A stretch of 64,000 bases of DNA from Apricaphanius iberus. Taxonomy: Eukaryota > Chordata > Actinopteri > Cyprinodontiformes > Aphaniidae. The notes beneath the pieces are model-generated. The model made no database searches and was not told where the DNA came from. It saw only the letters and a program-made list of their open reading frames with translations. Made by a program: the position numbers and the translations under genes. The DNA lies in NCBI GenBank assembly GCA_028564705.1, contig JAPXFQ010002431.1:1240001-1304000 (forward strand), read 5' to 3'. Within the stretch, counting starts at the first letter, position 1; every line of letters begins with the position of its first letter. Below, in pieces: positions 55,501-64,000 of the stretch.

Positions 55501-58500
55501 TTCACAACTTTAAAATAAGGCTCTCTTTGATAGTGCATATTTATACTGGAGTGACAAAGTACAATACTATATGCTAAAGAATTATGTTTACCAATACTGG
55601 GCTTACAATGTAGTAAGTTAGTCTTACATGTTTAATTTAATAACTGTAAATGACATGTATAGATTAGCTCACTATCTGGCAAGAAATCAATTAGTTTTTT
55701 TATTATCTTTCTTCCCCTTAATATATGATAAACACATTATTTTTAAAGTTTTTACATATGAATTAATGACATATCTAAAAACTATTAACTAGTCATTTAT
55801 AAGTGAATGGGGCGACCTTGGCTCAGGGGTTAGGAAATTGTCTTGTAACTGGAGGGTTGTCGATTCGAGCCCAGCTCCAGCTGTGTCGGTCGTGGTGTTC
55901 TTGGGCAAGACACCAGTGCCCACAATGTCTGTCAGCGTGTGAATGAAAGGGGGAAAGACCGCATGAAGTGTAAAGTGCTTTGGGGTCCTTAGGGACTAAA
56001 TAAAACGCTTTTTTCAAATACAAGCCATTGACCATTTCTTATAAAGTGGTACGGTAATTGTTATAATCCTATTGATTTCTGTTTGTTGACTATAAATGAA
56101 TGTATTGGTCAATTCAACTTTTTAGTTGTTCCTTTTTCATTTTTTTTCAAACTATTGTTAATATTGCGCCATGAAAACTTTATTTGTGTGTGTATATAAT
56201 ATGCAATTATACATTTTACCTTATGTTTCCCCTCAATGCAACGTTAGAGATCGATGAATGTGTTTTTGTTTTCTTCCACTCTAAAATAATCTGGGTTTAC
56301 AACTTCCTTCTGCCGCCTGCTAACCTGTAATGGAGAAACCCCATTAAAACGAGACAAAGCATCTCATGGGGCTACTCCTCTTCCAATAAATGTCTAAATA
56401 AATAATACATAAATTAATAAATGTGACCGTGATTGTGATGCATCACAGGACTTTGGGGTGTACAGCTGAGGCTGAGAAGCAATGCAGGTGGTCCGTTCAC
56501 GTTTAACCAGTCAAACGTATAGGAAAATAACTATAATATATATGATAAGGGTAAAAAACCGGTATTGGCCATTATAACAGAATTAATATAAGATATCAGT
56601 ACTGGCCCAAAAATTTGTGTATCAGGGCATTCGTAAAAACTTTTTACCCCTAACTGTCCCATTTGGGATTATTAAGGATGCACCGTACTGGTGATACTGG
56701 TATCGGATCCGATACAGTTCTAATGTACCTGTATCAGTTAAAGTTAACCGATACCATGAATCAACACTTAAATTGTGGAAACCTCTGCAATAATCTCACA
56801 GAATTTTTTTATTTTCACTTGAAATTTTTTGTTTTGTGGTCATTTTTATTAACGTTTATTCTTTATCTAATCCTCCATATTTTGTTGTAGCAAGGAGAGA
56901 AGAAAATAAAACCTGTCTTCCAATTCGTTGTTTGCGTGGTAGAAGTATCGGCATTGGAAATCGTTAAGTACTCAGATCCAAGTATTGGTACTAAAAAAAG
57001 TGATCAAGGAAGTTAATTAGATTCATGGTGCAAAACAGACAACGTCCAATCTTGATTTACCAGCATTAGGCTATCTATGTGTTACACGTTTGTTGCAGAT
57101 GGCTTCTTACTTATGGTCAATGATGGTGACTCTGGAGGCTGGTATCCCCAAAACGGCACAGCTGCTGAGAAGTTCTTCTCTGCGCTGAGCTCCCTGATTG
57201 TAATAGTTTCCTGTACAAAAATTGCAGGATAAAGAAAAAAAAGAATTATGTATTACTGCCCCATGTTTAATTAGGTCTGATTAAAAGATAGTGCTGAAGA
57301 AATGTTGAGTGGTGATCTATAAAAATGAGAAGAAGCTAATGGCTGAATAGAATGTTTCAGAGCTAAAGGGCATCACACTTGCAAAAGCAGACAGCACTGA
57401 AGCTTTCCAACCAGTTATCAGCTTTATTGTTCAAATGATCTCTTAGCTGCAGCTCTTTCTGCTTTTTCAAGATTTTATCACAACATTTTATTAGATCCCA
57501 ACCATCATTCAACAAACCTGCCTATAACTTTACATTGGACATAAGTGGATATCTGCTTTCTATGGCTACATCCTGGGGCCCGTTTCAGGAGGCATGGTTT
57601 TGACAAACTCTTAATCAAAACCTGAACTCAAGGCTGGCCAACTCTCAGTTGTCAAACTCAGATTTTTTGGTTTAGAACAGGTGCTAAGAATTAGTTCAAT
57701 GAACGACGAGTCAAAGTTAACCTGAGTTACATTTGTGCATGAGGACATAAATAGCCCTCATCAATGGGACACAGAAAACATGACTTCACTATGACGACAA
57801 GTGACAAAAAAAAAAGATTAGATGGCCCTACTTCTCCCCAGTGGAGTTGGATATATATAAAAAAATCTATTTTGTCTGTATGGCACTGACATCCCGCTTC
57901 ATGTTGCTGATAAATGTTCTAGGCTTGCAGCCAGCATGGTGACATGTGAACTTGTAGTTTGATCTAGTCCAGTAAGACAGCAAAGGCTCATGGGAAATAG
58001 TATAAATGATCAAATATGACAGTTTGTGGTCTTGTAAATAGTGCATTGGTAAGTATGTGCACAAATATGATCTGTATGCTCCTTTTAGTTGCATGTATTT
58101 CAATTTTAAATCTAGTTTGTGATACAGATACAATCTAGGCACCCTGAGTGAGGACTCCATGAGGCCAGTGGCCTCGATACACAGTGGCCCTACAATTAAG
58201 AACTGGTATTAGTACCAGTACAATAACTGTTGTGTCCATTGAATAGGATACAAATTATATTTTTGAATAGGGCATTCTCTGGTGGGTTAAAACAAATGTT
58301 TCTTCTTTATTTTTCAAATAAACTCAAGGTTTATGGTGGTGGTCTACCAACACCACCGCTCACAGAGGCTGAAGAGATGGTCCTCAATCAAACCAGTGAG
58401 AAACCTGTTGCTGAGGGAATCTATGGGGAGAGAGCTCATCAGGCCCAGACCCACGTTAGGATACAAGGGTCTACATAAAAAAAAAGTTATTGAAATGAAT

Positions 58501-59603
58501 GGTGTTTGTTAGATGTAATGTCCATCCATTCTTCTGTAGGCTACAGTTCTCTGTAATTGGCTACTGTTGCTCCCACATAGCAATCTATTCTAGGATGACT
58601 CAAACTCGGAAATATTTTGATGGGACATGCACTGAATTAAAAAAATCTTTTTTCTAGTTAATAATCAGATGAATCATCTACCAGTTACTGATGTTTTAAT
58701 CTGTCTTGTTGAGCCCTCTACTATAACAAACCACAATGCTGTTGCAAGTAGATACACTTAATATTCCAAAGTTTTTATAATGGGTAGAATATGATAATTC
58801 TCTCCAGCAAAGATAATTCTGCAGAGTATCTGTGTTTCCACATCAACAGACTTTTCAAAGAACGTACACGTCATGTCTACCACTTTTTTCAGACTGCAGG
58901 CTTCAGTTTAAATGCAGGAGAAAATCTGTTATTTTAAGCACTCCTGCCAGCGAGCAGGTTAGGTTCACCGACTGTGTTGCTAAGGCAACTGAGTGAGAGT
59001 TATGCTGAACTGGCTTTGTGAAACCCAAAAACCAGACTCAGGTTTTACACTTCACCTGCTTTGTGAAACGGGCCCATTATCTTAAAGATGATGACCATAT
59101 TTGTCAAAAGAATAATAATTTAAAAAAGCCCTAGCCTTTCAATGGGTTCAGGTGTAAACATGATGCCCCAGTTCTTAAAAAAAAGTTCAGCCTGTTTCAC
59201 TACATGGTTTTTGGCTGAATTGGGCTTTCTGTTAGTCTAAACCTAGATTAGATCAGTGTTTATTGGTCCCTTCACTTTAAATCGCTGTTTATTTCAATGC
59301 CAACCAGTGTGTTGCGTTCCCCATACCTTCGGACAGACACAGCAGGTGGACGCTGGCATTAAATTCGACCAGTCGTATGATCGTTGGCGCGAAGAACATA
59401 CATTCATCATCCGGATGTGCAGTAACGACCAGAGCCCTGATGTCTGCGCCGCCAGGTTCTCTCTCTGAAGAAACGTTCAACGTACGTTTTAGCGACTTCC
59501 TCAAAGCGTGCTGCTCCCGGTCGTCAAAGCATTTTATCCACACTAAATAGGATAAAACAGCAAGCACGACTATGTAAACATACATTATTTTGACCGTTCC
59601 CAT
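40536..59603 (-). CDS. pigl: N-acetylglucosaminylphosphatidylinositol de-N-acetylase, seven exons
   Basis: The coding exons are 59603-59327, 57210-57111, 44673-44583, 43116-43049, 42237-42206, 40975-40842 and 40664-40536. All are GT-AG with matching phases, giving 831 nt and 276 residues (human PIGL 252). The enzyme removes the acetyl group from GlcNAc-PI, the second step of GPI-anchor synthesis, on the cytosolic face of the ER. An N-terminal membrane helix ([18 protein letters not shown]) is followed by the metal-binding [10 protein letters not shown] motif, GNYYNQG, KLPDDP, and the second metal motif GVSGHANHV; exon 6 has [17 protein letters not shown] and exon 7 [19 protein letters not shown]. 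The start at 59603 gives a slightly long N-terminus. No lesion is seen. Intron 2 is 12.4 kb, intron 1 is 2.1 kb, and both are rich in transposons. Confidence 0.95.
41000..43040. other. pigl: pigl introns 4-5, no other gene
   Basis: Apart from the 32-bp exon 5 and the (TG)n at 42874 I see only unassigned AT-rich sequence and shadow frames. Confidence 0.45.
42874..42894 (+). repeat. (TG)n microsatellite
   Basis: Ten TG units in pigl intron 4. Confidence 0.9.
43660..43850 (-). mobile_element. Tc1-like transposon fragment in pigl intron 3
   Basis: CATGATGTTGCCACCACCAT followed by GTTTCACCATGGGAATGG is the antisense of the transposase region found in this fish Tc1-like family. No ends are kept. 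Confidence 0.6.
44760..45867. other. pigl intron 2, unassigned
   Basis: No gene or named repeat. Bases 45020-45700 look like single-copy or very old repeat sequence. Confidence 0.4.
45868..46620. mobile_element. Non-autonomous DNA transposon (MITE) with TTAA ends
   Basis: TTAA at 45868-45871 leads into AGGGCCTATATCATGCA. At the far end TGCATGATATAG leads to TTAA at 46617-46620. The ends are imperfect inverted repeats sharing CTATATCATGCA, and flanking TTAA is the target duplication of piggyBac-type elements. The 753-bp interior has no transposase frame. Confidence 0.55.
46621..48024. other. pigl intron 2, unassigned
   Basis: No gene. AT-rich and largely unrecognised, with a more GC-balanced part at 47040-47240. 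Confidence 0.4.
48025..49275 (-). mobile_element. Decayed Tc1-like transposon in pigl intron 2
   Basis: Left-end type sequence (AAAGGTATTCACACACCCC) at 48046 and right-end type sequence (TTCACAATTTTGCACTTTTT) near 49215 bracket antisense transposase remnants. Examples are TTGTTGTCCTGCTGGAAGGT at about 48601 and TTTGGTCTCATCTGACTACA at about 48745. No frame is open. The element is older than the nearby MITE by its degree of decay. Confidence 0.7.
49425..49450 (+). repeat. (GATA)n microsatellite
   Basis: Six tetranucleotide units, one altered to GGAT. Confidence 0.85.
49905..49944 (+). repeat. A-run, (TAA)n, (TA)n compound repeat
   Basis: An A14 run followed by TAA and TA units, possibly an old retroposon tail. 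Confidence 0.8.
50716..52075 (+). mobile_element. Decayed Tc1-like transposon, interrupted by a fold-back element
   Basis: The left-end type sequence (TTCAAAAGTATTCTTACC) at 50719 and sense transposase remnants follow: GAAGCAGCCAAGAGGCCCAT, CATCATGCAGTGGAGATG and ATGTACAGCCAGAGCTACAT. It breaks off at about 51335 and resumes near 51906, ending with GTCAATACTTTTGGAAAACA near 52050. It is the same family as 48025-49275, in the opposite orientation. Confidence 0.65.
51336..51905. mobile_element. Fold-back (palindromic) DNA element nested in the Tc1-like copy
   Basis: Arms at 51344-51388 and 51423-51466 are inverted copies of about 45 bases with few mismatches, around a CpG-rich loop of about 34 bases. 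The word GTGTACATTATCA recurs at 51363 and 51841, and ATACCATGGT occurs near 51471 and 51900. The element has CpG-rich, TGACG-type sequence unlike its surroundings and no coding frame. The superfamily is not determined. Confidence 0.6.
52120..52965 (+). mobile_element. L2-type LINE fragment in pigl intron 2
   Basis: Broken blocks read [37 protein letters not shown], then a YADDTQLY remnant near 52375, [20 protein letters not shown] near 52690 and the 3' tail AAAGCACTTTGAACTTCCTT to TGCAAATAAACTTGACTTG at 52960. A run of 18 C lies at 52492-52509. It is inactive. Confidence 0.75.
52966..55806. other. pigl intron 2, no gene seen
   Basis: A G-rich patch at 53160-53680 contains open frames on both strands but no recognisable domain. 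A compound (CA)n/(TA)n repeat lies at 54515-54560. The rest is AT-rich. Confidence 0.45.
54515..54560 (+). repeat. (CA)n/(TA)n compound microsatellite
   Basis: CA units broken by ATA steps. Confidence 0.85.
55807..56035 (+). mobile_element. tRNA-headed SINE in pigl intron 2
   Basis: The head contains a Pol III A box-like TTGGCTCAGGGGTTAGG and a B box-like GGTTGTCGATTCGAGCCC at tRNA spacing. The tail CTTTGGGGTCCTTAGGGACT is that of a common fish SINE/LINE pair. Flanking sequences CATTTATAAGTG and ATTTCTTATAAAGTG may be worn target duplications. It is not a functional tRNA gene. Confidence 0.75.
56036..56673. other. pigl intron 2, unassigned
   Basis: AT-rich with short AAATAA-type runs. No gene. 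Confidence 0.4.
56674..57005. mobile_element. hAT-type MITE, worn copy
   Basis: It starts AAGGATGCACCGTACTGG and shares the interior (GATACCATGAA, GTGGAAA, CTGCAATAA, TTTTCACTTGAAATTTT) with the better copy at 63318-63709. The right end is eroded. It stops about 105 bp from pigl exon 2. Confidence 0.6.
57567..59085 (+). mobile_element. PIF/Harbinger element remnant in pigl intron 1
   Basis: The ends GGGCCCGTTTCAGGAGGC (about 57578) and, inverted, GGGCCCGTTTCACAAAGC (about 59075) form terminal repeats of Harbinger type. Inside are remnants of a Myb/SANT partner gene: a [11 protein letters not shown] piece near 57838, related to the usual FSPVE start, and a frame at 58318-58480 with [18 protein letters not shown] and KPVAEGI. 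No transposase remnant is recognised. It belongs to a different Harbinger lineage from 4549-8352. Confidence 0.65.
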
Positions 59604-60420
59604 AAATAGTCCGTGTAGGAACAGAATTAGAAACTGTCAGTGGTACCGAGTGGAAAAAGATAAATGAACATTTATTTTTACCATAGTTTTTTTTTAGTAC
59701 TTAACGGCTAGCAAAAGTAGTCATATCCAAAAGTTGTCACTATATTTTAAAAACAGACAATTTTGCGTTATAAATGACAACACCTAAACGAGTTTAAGAA
59801 CAAACCCAAAATAATTTGTTTTTCAATCTTAAATACTATCATAAAGGAATTATTAAACTTCGAAATTGCTAGTGATTTTTAGAGGGATTATTTTTAAAGT
59901 ATAATTTTAACGGCACCGAGGCATTACCGTGTTTGTGGGGACGATTTGGGTGTAACACTAAACTGTCCTTGCAGATATGTAAAACATACTGTATCAAATC
60001 TTGAATATTTGTACAAAAACAGAAAAAGATCGCAAGATTTTATCTTTACTTCTATATAAAGGTCAGCGTGAATGTATGCAGATATTTATTAAGCATCCCG
60101 AATCACAATTTTGCTAAAGCGATTATTCGTCGCTGTTAGGACGTCGACCGACAAATGCGGCGCAGCCTTTTAGTCTGCTCAGTCGTTCACAGCCAACAAC
60201 CCGCGGATTTACAACCAAGAATTCAAACAGATTGCTGCACGGGGATACCTTTCTTTCCCGTTTCTACAACCTTCACATATGGGGTGAGTGCATACGGCTT
60301 GCATGCAGCCGGCCAGCGACTGTACTTAACACACTATTTGAGCGACTCGCTATTCGCAGGAAAATCTGCCTTGCAAGATGGCGACGTGGTTTAAGGTGAA
60401 ATACAGGCTACGCTAGCCAG
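59604..60420. promoter_or_regulatory. Candidate divergent promoter upstream of pigl
   Basis: The sequence upstream of the pigl start includes a CpG-richer part at 60120-60420 with CAAGATGGCGAC at about 60375, a YY1-type motif often found at transcription starts, followed by AAGGTGAAA, a possible splice donor. By human synteny the divergent neighbour should be NCOR1. No ncor1 coding exon was found in the window. Confidence 0.3.
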
Positions 60421-61076
60421 CTAGCCACAACAACATCCTAAACATCCTAATATGGTGCTAAAGTGCGTATAAAGCAGCCTTCTTTTCAGTTGACGTTTAT
60501 GGTTCTGCTCGTTTTTTGAAGATGCTCCCTGTTGTGTGAAAGCAGTCCCATCCCCCCACCATGATATGCTCTTAATCCAGTTGCAGTTAAATGTGTCAAA
60601 AGAGTCGTTTGAAATGGCAACAGAAACATCAGACGGCGGCAGGATTTTACTCTTATTCTTTTAACACACGAACTGTCCACTTCACATGGAAACAGTCTGA
60701 TGGATCCAACGTGATCTCGCAACCGTTTAATTCGACCTTTAAAGCTTACTGAGATAGATTTGTGTTTACAACCCAACCCTGGTTGATTCCAACCCCAAAA
60801 TGCCTCAAATCCCTTCTGGAGCTGTTACTAAACTGATGCCGTGGATGAGGAGGAATGCCTGCAACAACTGCAGCTCATTTTTATCTCCTCTTATTGTTTT
60901 TTTTTTATATATATATATATATTCCAGAAAGGGAGGTGTCGAAAAAAACCCCAACACTGTTTTATTTGCATATAGTCCCTGTAGAAATCCTGGTCAAATT
61001 CTTTCACAGAACAACAAAAATTATAGAAGAGCATCATACTTTTAATACATTGATTGCAGTGTGACTTAAAAAGGGG

Positions 61077-61135
<59 letters not shown>

Positions 61136-62000
61136 CTCCTGATAAACCAAAGAATTTAGTACCAAGTCGCTTCTTTTTTTAATTAAGATAAACAAGGATT
61201 AATTACAGCACTGGAGTGCATAAAATTCACCCCCGTTTCTTAAACTGCTGTTTTCTCTAGTCTTTTATTCAGTTGAATGTAAATATGTGCTATGATAAAG
61301 CTAAGCAAAAGTACTGCGATATTAACACAAAAATATAACAATGTGATCACTAGTGTCAATGGTTTCCCCTGGCCAGATGCGCAGAACAGACATATTGGAC
61401 ATAGTTTACCAGTTCTTTTAAATCAGAATATCCTGATTAAAAGAGATGATCCTTTAGTCTCTCCATCGTCATTGTGGATTTTATTGTTATTCTTTGTTAC
61501 TAGCAGACATATTTCAGAAGAGCCGAATTTGTTAGAGATGGAATAGTGCTTCTAATAGCAGTGTGCTGCAACAGGTGAAGGAGGAACAATGTGGTGCTAC
61601 TTTGTGCTCCATGAAGGTGGAATATAGCCTGAGCTCTCCATCACAATCTCTGCCGTCTCATTAAAAGGACCTAAAGTGGTGGGAATGAACGGACAAGAGC
61701 TGCTGTGACAGTAAAACCTGACGTTTATTTACCCTTTGAATGCCAATCCATACCTACCAGCTACATTGTTATGCACAATAATTATGTTGTCTAATTAAAA
61801 ACAAAACAACATATTTCTTTAAGTTCATTGAAGATTATATTATCATTAAAGATTTTGATTCAGATATTTTGACAACTTTTGCATAAATCGTCTAGTTAGG
61901 GTTTTCTTTCTCTTAACCCAGCAAAATGTAGGATTTTCTTCTGCTCAGATTCTTTGTAGTTGCCTGTGCAGATCTGTAGAATGTTGACTGTATGTGGGGG
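60421..62000. other. Gene-less stretch right of pigl
   Basis: No coding gene seen. It has a short (TA)n near 60908 and a long one at 61078-61131. Confidence 0.45.
61078..61131. repeat. (TA)n microsatellite
   Basis: About 26 uninterrupted units. Confidence 0.95.
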
Positions 62001-62346
62001 GAAAAAAATCGATCCTGAACCGATTCTTATTGAAATTAAAATCGATTCACAAGTTCAAACCTCAATTCTATTTTTTTTTCTTTAGAATAGTTTGCCCATT
62101 TTCCAGCTAAGGAACGGCTAAAGGAAGGAAGTTCAACGTGGCCATTTTAAATATTGTCTAAAAGGATTATTAATAAATCAAAATTAAATTATGGGCCTGT
62201 AGTTGAAATAACGGCTCAAAAAAATGTTTTAATAGCACTGACCCATATTTACATCAAACTGGATCTCATTGAAGCGTGAAAATCAATTCTAACTCTTGAG
62301 AATCGAAATCGAATCAGTTATTGAGATTTGAATCCATACCTAGCCC
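62001..62346. mobile_element. Probable hAT-type MITE
   Basis: Repeated ATCGAT/AATCGATT words flank a non-coding centre, and the right end reads ATACCTAGCCCTA, the complement of a TAGGG-type hAT terminus. The left end is unclear. Confidence 0.4.
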
Positions 62347-62509
62347 TAATCAACCAAGCATTCTCTGCGATTATATTGTCATAATAACGTATCCCAGAGT
62401 AAATAATAAAAATAATAATAATAATTTTCAACAGGATGTAAAAATGTAGAACAATAATATATGACATGATCACTTCTCATTTATTTAGAACAATAAAAGT
62501 AACAACTAC

Positions 62510-62645
62510 TCCTGATGCTAAAATATTCTGTAACTTTCATAATTTATCCATCCATTTGTGTCATCATCTGTTGGGATAACAGCATAACAGCCGGGGACTT
62601 AGACAAGTCTCAGCCATCTGATAAAGAAGCTTGGTTCTGTTCCGG
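62510..62645 (+). mobile_element. CR1/L2-group LINE tail fragment
   Basis: Sequence from ATGCTAAAATATTCTGTAAC through GTGTCATCATCTGTTGGG to GATAAAGAAGCTTGGTTCTG aligns by eye with 23888-24003 of the LINE in the ubiquitin cluster. It is only about 135 bp long. Confidence 0.6.
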
Positions 62646-63081
62646 AGATGATCGCCCAAAAGAGGATGTACTACGTGTTAAAGTATACAATACTTATGCA
62701 GCGTATAGTAGGGGTTGCATTAACCAAATGTCCAAAAGGAAAAACTATGAAGGCTGTCTGTCATTTTTGCAGATTAGTATTCACACTGACCACTTTATAT
62801 ACAGATTCCAGGTAAATAAATCAGTTAAAAAAAAGATTCCCAGACACTTTGATCAACTTTGACCGGGAGCTGACTGTACGTTGAAAAGTCTCTGAGGCTT
62901 CGGAGTGCGACTGTAGCTTACGGATCAGGACATGGTTCTGTGTTGTAAGTAGTCCCCTCCCGCAGATAGAAAACAACCCGTCTAGTGCTATGTAACGTCT
63001 GATTTCAATCAAGTCTGAAACCATGTGATTGGGCCCGATTTCCAATCACAATATTTGGATTTAGTCATCCCTAATAAATAA

Positions 63082-63152
<71 letters not shown>

Positions 63153-63317
63153 TCAAACTCTGGCCCTAGCATCAAGAAGAAAACAGGTTCAGCCAATCAA
63201 AACCTAGTTAGCACAAATTTCAAACTCAGGAGTTTCATTTTGTTTTTTATCAGTCAAATTCAACTATTTTTTTAATTAGAGCACTTCAAGTATAATACAG
63301 CATCACATAAGCAAAAG
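62646..63317. other. Gene-less stretch with (TA)n
   Basis: It contains (TA)n at 63087-63148. Bases 62990-63075 (TTGGGCCCGATTTCCAATCA, ATCCCTAATAAAT) look like the right end of another hAT-type MITE. Confidence 0.4.
63087..63148. repeat. (TA)n microsatellite
   Basis: About 31 uninterrupted units. Confidence 0.95.
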
Positions 63318-63709
63318 TAGGGATGCACCGACACCGATTCTGGTAGTGGGTATCGACCCTGATACTGTCTAATATCTATTAGACGGTAAAATCTATCGGT
63401 TAAACTTAAATGATACCATGAACTGATTCTCAAAATGTGGAAAATCTGCAATAAATTCACAAAAAGATTCATTTTTCACTTGAAATTTTATTTTTGTGGT
63501 AATTTTATTTTTTATTATCTGTTTTTTTGTCTTAGTTTAGTTCGTAAAGTCTGGTGACTTCAGTCTCTTCAAGAAAGGTATAAGGTGGAAGTTAAACGGC
63601 TTATTAATTCAACAATAGTATCGGATCGGTATCGGGTATCGACTGATTCGCAAAATCCAAGCATCGGTATCGGTATCAGGACTGAAAAAGTCGAATCGCT
63701 GCACCCCTA
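63318..63709. mobile_element. hAT-type MITE with exact 8-bp target duplication
   Basis: The element runs from TAGGGATGCACCGA to TCGCTGCACCCCTA, imperfect terminal inverted repeats of hAT type. The 8-bp direct repeats AGCAAAAG at 63310-63317 and 63710-63717 are the expected hAT target duplication. The 392-bp interior has repeated TATCGG words and no open frame. Confidence 0.85.
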
Positions 63710-63717
63710 AGCAAAAG

Positions 63718-64000
63718 AATGACAGAACGATGCATTTATTGCCTTTTTTTGTATATTGGGAGGGAAAAAGAAGGAACTGTCTTTTTCTTATTGATTAGTA
63801 ATGTGCAGCAACACGAAGGGGACTCGTAGTGTTACCCTTTGCTTTATACAGCTGGGGAAGGGTGTGGCCTATATTTGTCGTATTCAGATGGGGAAATGGG
63901 CAGAGAGACAGAGAAAGGGGCGTAAAAACCAAGGGACAAACTCCACTGGCCAAAATTGAAGCCAACCGGGAGGTGATAAAAAATTGACTTCATCCATCTT
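63718..64000. other. Window end with a dispersed repeat
   Basis: Bases 63930-63975 (CCAAGGGACAAACTCCACTG...) match 28313-28350 inside the ubiquitin cluster. No gene seen. Confidence 0.5.

Noticed and set aside
55807..56035. Possible tRNA gene
   Set aside because: A and B boxes are present, but there is no cloverleaf with a proper acceptor stem, and the tail is that of a SINE.
60155..60394. 79-codon plus-strand frame near the candidate promoter
   Set aside because: It does not resemble the ncor1 N-terminus or any family known to me. The frame may simply reflect higher GC.
62515..62862. 115-codon plus-strand frame
   Set aside because: Its first part is an out-of-frame LINE tail; the rest has no domain.

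Overview
This is a vertebrate nuclear window, almost certainly from a ray-finned (percomorph-type) fish. It has intron-containing genes with GT-AG junctions, and a teleost-typical mix of decayed Nimb/I-type, L2/CR1-type and Rex3/RTE-type LINEs, Tc1-like, PIF/Harbinger and hAT elements, a tRNA-headed SINE and many AT microsatellites. The species cannot be named from the sequence alone.

Host genes sit in one block. Three polyubiquitin-type loci lie on the minus strand: a clean 3-unit gene (16650-17339, 5' UTR intron, TATA near 18006), a decayed single-unit copy (coding 21049-21282, promoter/exon-1 remnant 29029-29365), and a 9-unit gene (33923-35978, TATA near 36546) whose second and third units carry clustered indels. 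Then come cenpv (plus strand, four coding exons, 38186-40323) and pigl (minus strand, seven coding exons, 40536-59603), which converge tail to tail about 0.2 kb apart. UBB-CENPV-PIGL is also the gene order and relative orientation on human 17p11.2, so the ubiquitin genes are best read as ubb co-orthologs. By that synteny the sequence beyond 59.6 kb may hold the start of ncor1, but no ncor1 coding exon is visible.

Region by region. 1-8.35 kb: a near-complete Nimb-like LINE (one frameshift) abutting a PIF/Harbinger element with a full-length 344-codon transposase and its Myb/SANT partner gene. 8.35-16.2 kb: Tc1 fragments and a decayed L2-type LINE containing two perfect snap-back palindromes. 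16.6-36.6 kb: the ubiquitin cluster, with the middle copy split by about 7.5 kb of nested LINE, LTR and inverted-repeat material. 38.2-59.6 kb: cenpv and pigl, with introns full of Tc1, MITE, SINE, hAT and Harbinger remnants. 59.6-64 kb: intergenic or first-intron sequence with hAT-type MITEs.

The most interesting story is the ubiquitin cluster. The middle copy has a 5' half (promoter, exon 1, intron ends) like the 3-unit gene and a 3' UTR like the 9-unit gene. That is the duplication product expected from one unequal crossover between tandem neighbours. It has since lost the C-terminal Gly-Gly and its intron has filled with transposons, while the flanking genes still share a 228-bp unit that appears identical at every base. 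No CRISPR, operon or novel defence-type system is present.
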